64,000 bases of DNA from Calamus simplicifolius (GCA_900491605.1 UESW01001504.1:439700-503699); one strand, 5' to 3'; counted from the stretch's first letter, positions 1 through 12,009 are shown. Notes: a model not told the origin generated them from the letters alone. A program made the numbers and translations.

Positions 1-535
1 TCCAAAAAAAATTACGATAACAGTTATAAAATTATGACACCATTTAGAAAACCAAAAAAAAAATTACGACAATGTAGTTATAAAATTATGGCATCGATTC
101 AGAAAACGTTAAGGCAAAACTTTACAATATTTCGGTCAAAAAAAATTACGATACCCTAATTATAAATTATGATACTGTAGTTATAAAATTACGACACCAA
201 TTCATAAAGTCAAAAAAAAATTTATGATATCCCAGTTGTAAAATTACGACATCGTAGTTATAAAATTACGATACCCATTTAAAAATGTTAAGGCAAAGCT
301 TTACGATATCCCAGCCGAAAAAAATTATGATACCCTAATTGTAAAATTATGATACCATAGTTATAAAATTAAAAAAATTTATGATGCTCTAATTGTAAAA
401 TTACGATACCGTAATTATAAAATTATGATACCCATTCAAAAAATGTTAAAACAAAGCTTTACGATATTTTGATCAAAAAAATTATGATACTTCAATTTAA
501 AAGCATAACATCCTAGTTAAAATCTAGGATAGCCA
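1..535. repeat. AT-rich degenerate tandem repeat
   Basis: Short phrases recur throughout: an A-run followed by ATTACGATACC or ATTATGATACC, then TTATAAAATTA, and periodically AATGTTAAGGCAAAGC followed by TTTACGATAT. The order of the phrases is similar from block to block, but the blocks vary in length and are diverged. This looks like an old minisatellite or satellite fragment that runs off the left edge of the window. No coding potential is visible. Confidence 0.7.
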
Positions 536-1440
536 TTCAGAAAATATGGGCTGCATTATCTCTAGCCTGCACATAAATTAAAAAAAAATTAAATGATATT
601 AATATACATCATATTCAAAACTTAAGATTGAATCCTTACTATTATGCCTACCTTATAGCGTTAAGCTATGTAAAATACATATAATTAATAAAAAAATAAT
701 ATAGTTCATATAAAAAAGAGTGTATAAAGTCTTTTCCTGATCGAACTGCCAAAAGAGTTAAAGCGAGCCCTGATTTTTTTCGAGATACTGCATTCCCCGT
801 CATCTTGGTTGGTGCACTCAAAGCGGTTTCTGATCATTTTCTCAGCTTATCGTATTTTATAATCTTATCAATTCCTCTTCCTTCTCAATCTAATTTAATA
901 TATTTTATTGAAAAGCAAAGTTTATTTGAACCTTCAATTAGAGCAGTACTTGTAGGAAGTTCAAAAGCCAGGTGCCTAATAAGTTGTTTGAAGATTTTTT
1001 TGAAATCTTAGGGAAGTGCAATTGCCCACCTTGGGATACATCTTAATCTCTCGGGCAACATGCAAGCATTCTAAGCTTGGCATAATAATATTTTTTTCTT
1101 GAAAAACTACTACTATCACTATTAAAATCCGTAGAAATAGAGATAAAATTTGTGTTTGTAGCGTACAATCATGTTTGGTACTCATGCGTTGCTAGATAGT
1201 TTTCAAATCCAAATAGCTTTCTAAGATTACTTTCGATTTTTCTAGCTAGAAAAAATCGATCATGATATTAATGTTTATTTAGTATAACTTTTGTCATATT
1301 GATAAAAGTTGCATTTAATACTTTTACTGATAGCGGATTTAAGGTTTATTTAATATCATTGTTTTCATAGTTATTGAAGGCCAATAGATAGTACCGATAA
1401 ATAATCCTTAATTACTATTGAAAAGGCCAAATGCTGTTTG
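536..1440. other. AT-rich noncoding stretch
   Basis: I see no convincing gene, RNA or element boundary here. Open frames are short and AT-biased. A weak phrase similarity (TTTATTTAGTATAAC / TTTATTTAATATCAT) occurs near 1275 and 1345. Confidence 0.5.
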
Positions 1441-1939
1441 GTTTTTTTTTTTTTTTTTTTAGAGACGGGCAATCGTACCACTCGGGTATGAGTCAAACTC
1501 TGATATCGGAAAGTAAAATCAAACGTAAAATAGAAGGATAGGAATCTTCACTGATCCAAGACCAGATTCCTGTATGATGGGCAACGGATGAAGCCACCCA
1601 ATCAGCAACGGAGTTGGCTTCTCTATAAACATGATGGCAGTAAACCTCATCAACCAGCTGGAGGGCTGATCTGATGTCGTGGATAAGAGGATTGACTGAA
1701 GATCGATCTTCAGCATCCGATCTGATCCAATTAATGACTGTAACAGAATCACCCTCAATATATAGTCGTCGGGCTCTAAGGCTGCTAATAGCATAAGTGA
1801 TGCCTGCCCAAGCCGCATAAAACTCAGTCAGTGGGACTGAGGTATCAATAAGGCTCCGCCAACCAGCAGCTAGCATCAAGCCATCAGGATCACGGATAAC
1901 AAATCCCGCACCAACCATCCTTCCTTTGACACAGGCCAT
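1441..1939 (-). pseudogene. 3' end of a plant LINE (RNase H-like domain, poly(A) tail)
   Basis: The minus strand encodes a 148-residue RNase H-like domain of the type found at the C terminus of plant L1-like reverse transcriptases (RVT_3 family). Visible features are GAGFVIRDPDG near the start, EFYAAWAGI (the acidic-residue helix), IEGDSVTVINW, and a C-terminal HHVYREANSVADW motif. After the stop codon the minus strand runs into a pure A tract (T-run at 1441-1460 on +), the expected 3' tail of a LINE. Upstream reverse transcriptase and endonuclease domains are missing, so this is a 5'-truncated copy. No target duplication was found. Confidence 0.75.
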
Positions 1940-1959
1940 ATCAGCTATCCTTCAAAATA

Positions 1960-2860
1960 GCAGGCTACTTTCGGATCAACCTTAGGATGGCAACGGTCTG
2001 AAAATGATCTGAGACAATCTATACCGGTCCCATCCTCATATAATAAAAAATGTTCCGATCTTCATCCCATTAAGTCATTATAGTTAATGGGACAGGAATG
2101 AAAATATCCAGCCGGATAAACGATACCCACTGAATACTGTTATCCATTTATATAAAAAAATAAATTATTTTATTAAATTTATAATTATTAAAAATTAAAA
2201 AAAAAATAAATTTTGTTAGGATAAGATAGAGATAATCGGGAACAACCAAATGATATTGATACATATAACAAATTCTTCATGCTTTTGAAATGGTTTGATT
2301 TAGGTCTCTTAAGAAATGCATATTACCTTTAACACAGTAACAAATCAGATAGAAAATGAAGATTTTCAATGCAATAACTGTAAAAAAAAGAATATATTTA
2401 AATTTCAAAGCAAAAAATAAAAAATATCTTTCTTTAAAAATAAAAAAAAAGATGAGCGTACCAAAGAAAGAAAAAGGTATTGAAGAGGGGGCAGCAATTG
2501 ACGAAGATAGACGATGGAGCTAGATTCTTATCTCAAAACTTCGATCGGCTGCATCAAAGAAGGAAGAGCAAGAGTCAGAAAGAATAAATTCAAACGTATT
2601 TTATATATATTTTTATTTATTTTAAAATTTATATATATATATATATATAATTTAAATATATTATATTAAAGCTAATGAGGATAGAGATGGGTAAACAAGG
2701 ATGGGATAAAGAATATCAATCCCTCCTGTTATCGAAAATTTTTTTATCCATTAAAAAATTTTATATTTAGACAAAATTTTTTGATCCATTAAAAATGATA
2801 CCATCAGGTAACGACGGGAAAAGTTATTGTTTGCTTTAGATTGCTTGCCTAGGCCAATTT
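1960..2860. other. AT-rich noncoding sequence, possible MITE remnants
   Basis: There are poly(A)/poly(T) tracts and a (TA)n run near 2621-2650. Phrases such as CCCATTAA...TTAATGGG (about 2066-2092) and GGATGGGATAAAG (near 2700) resemble the short foldback elements common in plant genomes, but I could not define termini or target duplications. No gene is visible. Confidence 0.35.
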
Positions 2861-2882
2861 CTGTTGGACTGTCTCCCAACCC

Positions 2883-3467
2883 GTGCCCTTCTCTCTCGAA
2901 GGGGTCTGCAGATCCAGCCGTTTTTGTCCTTTTTGCAGGTTGGAGGAGGAGTCTCCTGAGCATACTATATTCACCTGCCCCAGAGCTAGCCTGATATGGC
3001 ACATGGTGGGCTATCCTATCAGGGAGGATGATTTGGGACCTCTCGCTCCACTTTCCTTCTTGAGCTTCGTAGAGGATCTCTGTAGCAAAGTTGTCTTTGG
3101 GCCGCCACGGCTTATCAGATTTGGCTCTCGAGGAACCAGCTTCTTTCACGGATGATTCTATTTCTTTCCTTAGACTGTTAGGAAGATTCGTTCATTGGTC
3201 GCGAAATGTTCTCGTGTTGGTCCTGACGGCTCTGGCCTCTGGGGATCCCCTGCTGCCTCGGCAGCGAACCGGTAACGGTTTTCATCTCCTGGGAGCCCCC
3301 CCTCCAGGGTTTGTCAAAATCAACTTTGACGGGAGTGTCCATGCTAGAACTGTTGGGTCTACTTTCGTCATCCGTGGTCCTCATGGTGAATTGCTGGGAG
3401 CTGGAGGCTTTGGTTCTTTTAACTCCTCTGTCCCTATGTCCGAGCTTTATGCGGCTTGGGCGGACAT
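2883..3467 (+). pseudogene. 3' part of a plant LINE: zinc-binding RT domain and truncated RNase H
   Basis: The first part encodes a zf-RVT-type segment with C-P-F-C followed by S-P-E-H-T-I-F-T-C, a CxxC...HxxxxC arrangement. After at least one frame change it continues into an RNase H-like domain (VKINFDGSVHA, STFVIRGPHGE, SELYAAWAD). This is the same family as the minus-strand fragment at 1441-1939, but here the domain stops abruptly at the N at 3468, just after the conserved AAWA motif. The remainder of the domain and the 3' tail are absent. Confidence 0.75.
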
Positions 3468-3468
3468 N
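3468..3468. other. single ambiguous base (N) at an element junction
   Basis: The base is N. LINE coding sequence runs up to it, and CACTA subterminal sequence begins immediately after it with no CACTA terminus. It probably marks a sequence join rather than a simple miscall. Confidence 0.7.
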
Positions 3469-3489
3469 AATCATTTATAAATATTAACA

Positions 3490-3975
3490 AATAGCTTGCG
3501 ACGCCTTAGCGACACACTTTAAAAAAAATAAATAAATATTGCGACAAAATATATGTGTCGCAATATTATTAGAATACATATAACTGATTAAAATATTAAA
3601 AAATATTGCGACGCAATTTGTCGTCGCAATTATTATAATAAATTTAAATATTTTCATTTAAAAATATTTTAAAAATAATTGCGACGCACTTATTGCGTCG
3701 CAATATATGTAATAACTTTTTTATTAATCAATTTAAATTATTAAAAAAATATTGCGACGCCTTAGCGACGCAATTATTAGAAAATAAAATTATTTTTCCC
3801 GCCAGGGATGGCGCCAATTTAGCGATTAGCGACGCATTTATTGGCGTCGCTATATTTTCATAAAAATTTTTTTACATTTATTAATGATGGATTAGCGACG
3901 CCCACGTGCGTCGCTAAGAAAAAAAAAAAAAAAATTTATTGCGACGCAATTAGCGACGCCAAATTGGCGTCGCTA
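3490..3975. repeat. CACTA-1 left subterminal repeats
   Basis: Many copies of GCGACGC and its complement GCGTCGC are arranged as short inverted pairs separated by AT-rich sequence (for example 3605-3635 and 3945-3976). In CACTA elements such subterminal motifs bind the element-encoded DNA-binding protein. The same motif dominates the right end at 12020-12595, which ties the two ends together as one element. Confidence 0.85.
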
Positions 3976-4189
3976 ATTGCCTATATTTAAACCCCCCCTT
4001 TCTTCTTTCCTCCTTCCGTCTGACCTAGCCGCCGCCGCCGTGACTCCCAGCCCCCCGAAACGCCGGCGATCTCCTCCGACGCCCAGCCCCCCCGAGGATC
4101 TCCTCCTACTCCGGCTACCCACAAAGGTTAGCCCCAAAATCCAAAAAAAAAAATTTTTTTTTATTTTTTTTTTTTAACCTGCTGCCGTC

Positions 4190-5715
4190 TTCTCCGGCCA
4201 CGGCAGGTCCGTGGCCGTCTTCTCCGGCCACGGCCGCTGCCGTGGCCGGCAGTGGCCTGGCCACGGTGGCCAGGCCACTGTAAAAAAAAAAAAATTTTTT
4301 TTTAACAGGGGGGAGGGGAGGAACCCCCCCCCCCCCCCTTTGTTTCACGGCCGGCCACGGCCGTGGCCGCGGCCGGACAAGGCGGCCACGGCCGCTGCCG
4401 TGGCCGTCTTCTCCGGCCACGGCCGCTGCCGTGGCCGGCAGTGGCCTGGCCACGGTGGCCAGGCCACTGTAAAAAAAAAAAATTTTTTTTTTTAACAGGG
4501 GGGAGGGGAGGAAACCCCCCCCCCCCCCTTTGTTTCACCGGCCACGGCCGTGGCCGCGGCCGGACAAGGCGGCCACGGCCGCTGCCGTGGCCGTCTTCTC
4601 CGGCCACGGCCGCTGCCGTGGCCGGCAGTGGCCTGGCCACGGTGGCCAGGCCACTGTAAAAAAAAAAAAATTTTTTTTAACAGGGGGGAGGGGAGGAAAC
4701 CCCCCCCGCCCCCCCTTTTTTCACGTCCGGCCACGGCCGTGGCCGCGGCCGGACAAGGCGGCCACGGCCGCTGCCGTGGCCGTCTTCTCCGGCCACGGCC
4801 GCTGCCGTGGCCGGCAGTGGCCTGGCCACGGTGGCCAGGCCACTGTAAAAAAAAAAAAATTTTTTTTTTTAACAGGGGGGAGGGGAGGAAACCCCCCCCC
4901 CCCCCTTTGTTTCACGGCCGTGGCCACGGCCGTGGCCGCGGCCGGACAAGGCGGCCACGGCCGCTGCCGTGGCCGTCTTCTCCGGCCACGGCCGCTGCCG
5001 TGGCCGGCAGTGGCCTGGCCACGGTGGCCAGGCCACTGTAAAAAAAAAAAATTTTTTTTTAACAGGGGGGAGGGGAGGAAACCCCCCCCCCCCCCTTTTT
5101 TTGGCCACGGCCGTGGCCGCGGCCGGACAAGGCGGCCAGTGGCCTTCTCCGGCCACGGCCGCTGCCGTGGCCGGCAGTGGCCTGGCCACGGTGGCCAGGC
5201 CACTGAAAAAAAAAAATTTTTTTTTTAACAGGGGGGGGAGGAAACCCCCCCGCCCCCCCTTTTTTTGGCCACGGCCGTGGCCGCGGCCGGACAAGGCGGC
5301 CACGGCCGCTGCCGTGGCCGGCCACGGCCGCTGCCGTGGCCGGCAGTGGCCTGGCCACGGTGGCCAGGCCACTGTAAAAAAAAAAAAATTTTTTTAACAG
5401 GGGGAGGGGAGGAAACCCCCCCCGCCCCCCCTTTTTTTGGCCACGGCCGTGGCCACGGCCGCTGCCGTGGCCGGCAGTGGCCTGGCCACGGTGGCCAGGC
5501 CACTGTCAAAAAAAAAATTTTTTTTTTAACAGGGGGGAGGGGAGGAATGTCCGGCCACGGCCAGGCCCTAACATGGCCTTGGTGGCCAGGCCACTGTAAA
5601 AAAAAAAAAAATTTAACAGGGGAGGGGAGGAAATTTGTTATCTTGTTCGGCCACGTTGCCGTGGCCGGCAGTGGCCTGGCCACGGTGGCCAGGCCACTGT
5701 GAAAAAAAAAAAAAA
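4190..5715. repeat. GC-rich minisatellite with homopolymer blocks, about nine units
   Basis: Each unit has a block of overlapping GGCCACGG/CCGTGGCC inverted motifs, then A-run/T-run, then AACAGGGGGGAGGGGAGG, then a C-run. The phrase AACAGGGG recurs at about 4304, 4494, 4679, 4871, 5061, 5227, 5396, 5528 and 5615, giving spacings of roughly 190, 185, 192, 190, 166, 169, 132 and 87 bases, so units shorten to the right. The array sits between the left subterminal repeats and the transposase gene of CACTA-1. Long open frames through it are compositional artefacts. Confidence 0.9.
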
Positions 5716-6479
5716 ATTTTTTCATTAATAAATTTTTCTTAATTTAAGCTGTTTATTTAATGATGCATTACATTTTGAAATGCTAAATAAAATGTTTTGT
5801 TGTATATTATTTAATTTTCAGCAACAAATTACTAGTTTCAATGATTTACATTTTAGTATTGATGTTAAGAATAACAAGCATAAGTTCGATTGTCTTCGGA
5901 CTTTCATAATCACAGCACTAATTAACCTTTAGACCCGTTTGAGAATTTGTAAGCCTTAGTCTTGCAAATTCTCAAATTGTCCTGGTGGACAGTTTGGAAT
6001 ATTTCTTGTGACATGTTAGTCTGCTAGTAATCATCGTGGGGTGAGATTTCGGTTTGCATTTGCTCATACGTTCTCCTAGTGTGGCTTATATACCACACAT
6101 TAGGAGAACATATGGGGAAATGCTGCCGAAATTTCAATGTTGCCGATCGATGATAATTAATAGCAGAATAACATATCACAAAAAATATTCTTGAATGGGA
6201 TAGGGCCTTACCTTGTAGACATGGAGTGAAGGTAGAATTATTTAAGACACTTGAATTCTTGTGAAGTCTAATGACTAAACGCACCGCCTTATGGCCCGAC
6301 ACAAACTCAAGCCCTCTCTTTAGCCATGAACCTATGCATCGGTCCTTGCTAGCGTACCTAAATTATTTGGTACTTATAAATGATTTAATTGGTTGTAATT
6401 AACCTTAATTAGTTGTGCCCAAGAAATAATTTAGTTATATATTATTAATACTAATATAGTTTTATTTTTTGGTTTTTTA
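5716..6479. other. CACTA-1 leader region upstream of the transposase gene
   Basis: This AT-rich region lies between the minisatellite and the transposase start codon. It contains the long hairpin at 6020-6167, and otherwise no coding sequence that I trust. It presumably holds the promoter and 5' leader of the transposase gene, but no clear TATA box could be assigned. Confidence 0.5.
6020..6167. other. long near-perfect hairpin (foldback or small-RNA precursor candidate)
   Basis: The left arm (about 6020-6085) pairs with the right arm (about 6092-6167) around a short TTATATA-type loop. The inner stem GTTCTCCTA-TGTGG / CCACAC-TTAGGAGAAC is almost perfect. Pairing continues outward through GAGATTTCGG / CCGAAATTTC and ATCATCG / CGATGAT to TCTGCTA / TAGCAGA. 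The hairpin lies about 350 bases upstream of the TNP2 start codon. It could be a small foldback MITE or a precursor of small RNAs; sequence alone does not decide. Confidence 0.7.
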
Positions 6480-9400
6480 ATGTTTACCAGACTTTGTATA
6501 AGTCGGTCAAAAATGAGCGGGACTCGCTCATGGATGTATGCAAGGATAAAAGATGGCTTGCTGAATCCAGATTTTCTGAATGGATTGGAAGAATTTATCG
6601 CATTTGCATGTAGCCAACCTGAATGGATGGATGGGCCTAGGATTAGGTGCCCATGCAACTTCCACAGGTGTCAGAATAAAGCCTACAGAGATGTGGAAAC
6701 TGTTAAGGTGCATTTGTGTAAGAAGGGTTTTGTTCCTGATTACTATGTTTGGTACTGTCATGGTGAACCAGAGGATATTCCAGCAGTTGTTATAGGCCAA
6801 CAAGAGTCAATTCCCGTAGATGAACCATTTGTGAATTTAAACACATATGAACAAATGGTGATGAATGCATCGGGTAATGACTTCAATCAGAATACATTTA
6901 TGGAAGAACCAAATCCAGAAGCACAACAATTTTACGATATGTTGCGTGCTGCAAATCAAGAATTGTATCCTGGGTGTGAGGGTCATTCCCAGTTCTCTAC
7001 AGCTGCTCGAATGTTGAATATTAAGGCAGAACATCGATTATCAGAAAAGGCGTTCAATTCTGTAGCTGAGTTAATCAAAGAAATTCTGCCAAATGATAAT
7101 GTTGCCGCAGACAGTTTTTACGCAACAAAGAAGTTGTTGCGTGGGCTTGGGCTCCCAGTTAATAAGATCGATTGTTGCTTGAACAATTGTATGATATTTT
7201 GGGGTGAAGACTCAGAGCTGAGATGGTGTAAGATTTGTGGGCAATCGAGGTTCAAAAACACCGAAGGAGGAGCCGGTACAAGTAGGAGGAAAAGTGTGCC
7301 TTACAAGAGGATGCATTACTTTCCTCTTACCCCACGCCTGCAGAGATTATACAGATCTGAGGCAACAGCTGCTGATATGAGATGGCATGCCGAACATGAA
7401 TCTAAAGAGGATGAAATGCGGCATCCATCAGATTCAAAGGCTTGGAAGCATTTCAATGAAAATCATCCTGATTTCGCTGAAGATATAAGGAATGTGAGAT
7501 TAGGTCTTTGTACCGATGGCTTCCAACCATTTGGTCAAGCGGGGCAACAGTATTCATGTTGGCCTGTGATACTGACTGTATATAACCTTCCTCCGTGGAA
7601 GTGCATGAAAGATACTGCAATGTTTTTAACCGTTTTGGTTCCAGGACCATCAAATCCAAAGGAAAAGATTGATGTCTTTCTGCAACCGTTGGTGGCCGAA
7701 TTGAAAATGTTGTGGGAAACAGGAGTCGTAGCCTACGACATTTCTATGAAACAAAATTTCTTAATGAGAGCTGCTTTGATGTGACAATAAGTGATTTTCC
7801 GGCATATGCAATGTTGTCTGGTTGGAGCACTGCTGGACGTCTGGCATGCCCTCATTGCATGTATGATTCGGATGCATTTACATTGCAGAAGAGTGGTAAG
7901 CAGTCATGGTTTGATAACCATAGGAAGTTCTTGCCCCAAATCATCCTTACAGGCGTAACTTGATCGCCTTCCGGAAGAACAAAGCAGTCACAAAATTTGC
8001 CGAACCGGTTAGGTCCGGCACGGATCTATTTGATTCTATAGAGCATTTGGGGTTGATGTATGCATGGGAACCGGATGCAGATAGAATAAATGGCCGTATA
8101 TGTAAAGAACATAACTGGAAGAAGCGAAGTATATTTTGGGATTTGCCTTATTGGAGCACAAATCTCATCCGGCACAACTTGGATGTTATGCATATCGAGA
8201 AAAATTTCTTTGATAACATATTTAACACGGTGCTAAACATCCCGGGAAAAACAAAAGATACTGCAAAGTCAAGAGAAGAACTTAATCAGTACTGCAGAAG
8301 AGGTGATTTGAGAAGGAGTGCCGATGGGACCTATCCTAAAGCATGTTACACTCTTGACAGAAATTCACGAGAAGTTTTATGTAACTGGCTTAGAGGGTTA
8401 AAATTTCCAGATGGTTATGCCTCAAATATCGGTAGGTGTGTGGACATGCATAAGCTCAAGTTGTTCGGCATGAAGAGTCACGACTGCCATGTTTTCATGC
8501 AACGATTATTACCTATAGCTTTTCGTGAGTTGCTTCCGCAACATGTCTGGAAGGCAATTACGGAGCTCAGCTTATTCTTCAAGGAGTTATCTGCCGCAGT
8601 CATTACTTCTGCATCCATGGCAAGGCTTGAGGAGGAAATTCCAATTATTTTATGCAAGCTTGAGCGAATATTTCCTCCCAGTTTTTTTGACTCAATGGAG
8701 CATTTACCGGTTCACTTGCCATACGAAGCGAGCATAGCTGGTCCCGTGCAGTATCGCTGGATGTATCCTTTCGAGAGGTAAATATATACATCATTAAGAT
8801 ATGTTGACATTTCAAATATTATTTCATTGCTTGAAAAATTCGTTAATTTTTTGTTGCAACTTTACATATAGGTATCTTAAGAAGTTAAAAAATAATGTGC
8901 GTAATAAGGCAAGGGTTGAAGGTTCTATATGCAATGCACACTTGGTCGAAGAAGTTTCAGCTTTTGCCTCGCATTACTTTGAGGGTCACGTCCACACGAG
9001 GAGCCGAAATCATGGTCGTAACGATGACGTATGTGTGGACGAAGCAGAAGCTAATGACGGTAGAATATCAATTTTTAAAGCTATCGGCCGTTCATTTGGT
9101 GGGCAGAAGTCAAGAAATCTTAGCGATATGGAGTATAATGCAGCACATTATTACATCCTAATGAACTGTCGAGAAGTCGATCCATATATTGAGTAAGTGT
9201 ATACTTCAATGCTAAATTGAAAATTTAAATTTATAATAATATACCATAATATTTAATTTCTAACAGTAGTTTTCATCCTTTTCATCCCATAAGGATGTTT
9301 TGTGATAGACAACGACAGATGAATCCCGACATCAGTCAAGTTGCAATTGGGCAGAAATTAGAAACGGAGTTTGCTTACTGGTTTTATGAATTTGTGAGTA

Positions 9401-10203
9401 GTATCACTCAATCAATTTCGATAATGGCTATTATTTTTTGAATTGGATGTCAATAGCTTATTAATTTATAGGTCAACGGTCCATGGTCGACAACCGACAA
9501 TATTTTCATTAAATGTCTATCGCAATGGCCATTGAAGACCGTAACAACCTCTACTGGCTATTTTGTAAATGGGTACAAATTTCAGATTGAACGATTAGCA
9601 GCTTCAAGAGGCACGCAGAACTGGGGCGTGTGTGTAAAGGAGAAAGTGTTGGAGCAAATATGCAGGATTATTATGGAAAGTTAGTAGAGGTGGTTGAAGT
9701 TGAATATCCCGGTTGGCCTATGAAACGAACCGTATTGTTTCGTTGTGATTGGTTCGATCCGATAATTCCTGTGGGCAAAAGGGTTCATAACGACTATAAT
9801 TTGGTTGAAGTGAACCATCGACGAAGATTGCAGAAATATGACCCATTCATCCTTGCATCCCAAGCTCAGCAAGTCTTTTACTGCGGATATCCAAGTTTGC
9901 GCAACGACAAGCGAGATTGGTGGGCCGTTTCTAAAATCGTCCCACGTTCAACAATCGTATTAGAGGAGAGTTCATCAAGTCAATCAGCCGAGTGCCCTGC
10001 ATTTCAAGAGGATGAGATGGAAATGCATGCAATTGAGGACGACACAAGGGCTCCTGAAACATCACTTAGAGATCCAAAGTGGTGATGTCCAAGAAATTGC
10101 GGATGCAAATGTTCGGTTTCCTTCCGATAATGAAACTGATTCGCAATCCGATACGGCATCGGATGTTGAACCAACATTTCACGAAACAAATGACAACGAT
10201 TAA
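6480..10203 (+). CDS. TNP2-type CACTA transposase (frame-broken)
   Basis: This is the catalytic transposase of CACTA elements. The likely start is the ATG at 6513 (MSGTRSWMY), because the family usually begins just before the RSWMY motif; an upstream in-frame ATG lies at 6480. Domain order: Transposase-associated domain with a CPCNFHRCQN / VHLCKKGFVPDYYVW signature (about 6513-6780); Transposase_21/TNP2 core with DFPAYAMLSGWSTAGRLACP (about 7290-7960); a DVMHIEKNFFDN segment; DUF4218 (about 8490-8780); DUF4216 with YPGWPMKRTVLFRCDWFDP (about 9630-9950); acidic C terminus. Probable introns are 8778-8871, 9193-9266 and 9394-9471, each with GT/AG ends and phase-compatible junctions. Frame is lost near 7783, near 7935 in a C-run, near 9630 in a GT repeat, and near 10030. 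The first two look like single-base losses. The copy is non-functional as written. Confidence 0.88.
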
Positions 10204-10307
10204 ACATAAAGGTTTTTTAAAATTTAACTTTTTTTTATAAGTGTTAAATTCTTACATAGTCAATCATTAATCGTAATTTAATTGTGTGAATCTTTAGTAT
10301 TTTCAGT

Positions 10308-11853
10308 ATGAGGGGCAGAGGTAGATCTACCGACGATAGATTGGGTGAGCAGAGACGTAGTTTGGATCCTTCGACATCAGATCACATGAGCGTCGGAGAT
10401 GGAGAGTTTGGATCTCCAGCAGAGGCGCAGCCTTCGATCTCTGCACCAGTATTACCATCACCCGATCGGCACAGACCTCCGAGAGTTCTTCCGCCATCGG
10501 CCGCACTTTACTTCGACTTGATGCTCAGGGGATGTAAGTATATACTAATTAAAATATTTGTTATGTTTTTAAGTCATTACTTATAAACTTGCATTTTTTT
10601 AACAGATTCATTGAGCAGCATCATGTCTCCAGCCACATCAGCGCCGTTTTCAGAGGCGTGCAGATCCCAGTGGCTACGATTGGCGCCACGTATCGCCGGC
10701 CACGAGGGAGTTTTATTTTTCTGAGTTTCAGGTAAACTTATTAAATACAATTTATCAGTGATATAATTCTTTAAAGTTAATAAATTCAGAAACTAACTGT
10801 TTATTTTAATGCAGAAAAATTTACGTGGGATCCTGCCACCCATGATGCCATTAGGGCAGCATGGGAGGCTCTGACGCGACGCCGATACTCCGACATGCTT
10901 CATCGTTGGAGGTCGTCGGGTCAGCGTCCTGCGCACGTGCCAGAGGGTATTTGGCACGAGTGGCAGCAGGCCTGGGAGTCCGATGGCTGGCGCAGGAGGT
11001 CCGCATCAGCCAGCACGAACCGCCGATCTGAGAAGGGCGGTCGTGGCACGGGTCTCTCCTGTCATACATCGGGCTCCATTTCGATTCAGGAGCACAGACG
11101 GCGTATGGTAAGAAAACATATATATTTTAATTACTATTTTAGTTCTTTACAAATATTTTTATTAATATTATTTTTTTTATTATTATAGACTGAGCAGGAG
11201 GGCGGAGATCCTGGTGAGTTTCGTCTATTCAGGGCGACACACACCAGGAGGGACGGCTCCTGGGTCGATACGCGATCACGGGAGGTTGCGGTAAGAAATT
11301 AGATTTATGTAGTATCTGTTTAATTTTTAAAATTTTATTTCTAGAAATTTATTAACTCATTTATTATTGATTTCATAATTTCAAGGCACGAGTCGACGAG
11401 CTTCGATCCCAGGCATCACAGGTCGACTCTACTGATGGGGAGACGCCCGTCGAACTCTCAGCAGATGAGAGTCGACGTGTGTTTTTGGAGGCTGTTGGTG
11501 CCCAGCCACGAGACCGCAGGGTCTATGGTATGGGCACTAGAGCTTCTACATTTTTTCCCCATCAGGCCTCCAGCTCGCGAGTTCCTGTTGATCTTCCTCC
11601 CGAGCGTTTAGAGGAGCTTCGCAGATCTATTGCAGAGGAGCTTCGCCAGGATTACGAGCAGGATTTTGAGGATCGTATGCGAAGCCGGGATCAGGAGGTT
11701 GCTGACATGCAGGATCGTATGCGAGGCCGGGATCAGGAGGTTGCTGACATGCGAGATGAGATGCACTATTTGCGGGATATGGTTAGACGCTTGTCGCAGA
11801 GTCTTCAGCCTCCACAGCCTCCACAGCCTTCACGTGATCATTCAGATTCTTGA
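10308..11853 (+). CDS. CACTA second gene product, Transposase_24-like (TNP1/TNPA-type role)
   Basis: Five exons are predicted from GT/AG junctions: 10308-10533, 10606-10731, 10815-11107, 11189-11290 and 11386-11853, ending in TGA. The product starts MRGRGRSTDD with a Ser/Pro-rich N terminus. Exon 3 encodes a FTWDPATHD...WHEWQQAWESDGW segment, and exon 4 THTRRDGSWVD, both characteristic of the plant Transposase_24 family that accompanies TNP2. The C terminus is a charged, probably coiled-coil region with a 14-residue tandem repeat (RDQEVADM twice), ending in a PQPPQPS tail. In En/Spm the second protein binds subterminal repeats, and that role is inferred here. All five exons join in frame, so this gene may be intact even though its TNP2 neighbour is broken. 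Confidence 0.75.
11668..11752 (+). repeat. 42-bp in-frame tandem duplication in the Transposase_24-like gene
   Basis: Two adjacent copies of a 42-base unit encode nearly identical 14-residue coiled-coil segments (DRMR-RDQEVADM). Being a multiple of three, the duplication keeps the frame and lengthens the helix. Confidence 0.8.
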
Positions 11854-12009
11854 TGTATTTTTTTTTTATGTTGTAAAAACTTTTAAATTTTAATATAAAT
11901 TATTTTTGAAATTATTATTGTTTGGATTGAGTGAAAAATGTTTGTATCAATATTTAGATTTAACGAAATTTTATTAATCGTTTTAATTTTTAATCATTTA
12001 AATATTTTT

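Noticed and set aside
4115..5725. Many long open frames on both strands (GHGRCRGR-type proteins)
   Set aside because: They are translations of a GC-rich minisatellite in several frames, with no independent coding signal; unit-length changes and homopolymers explain them.
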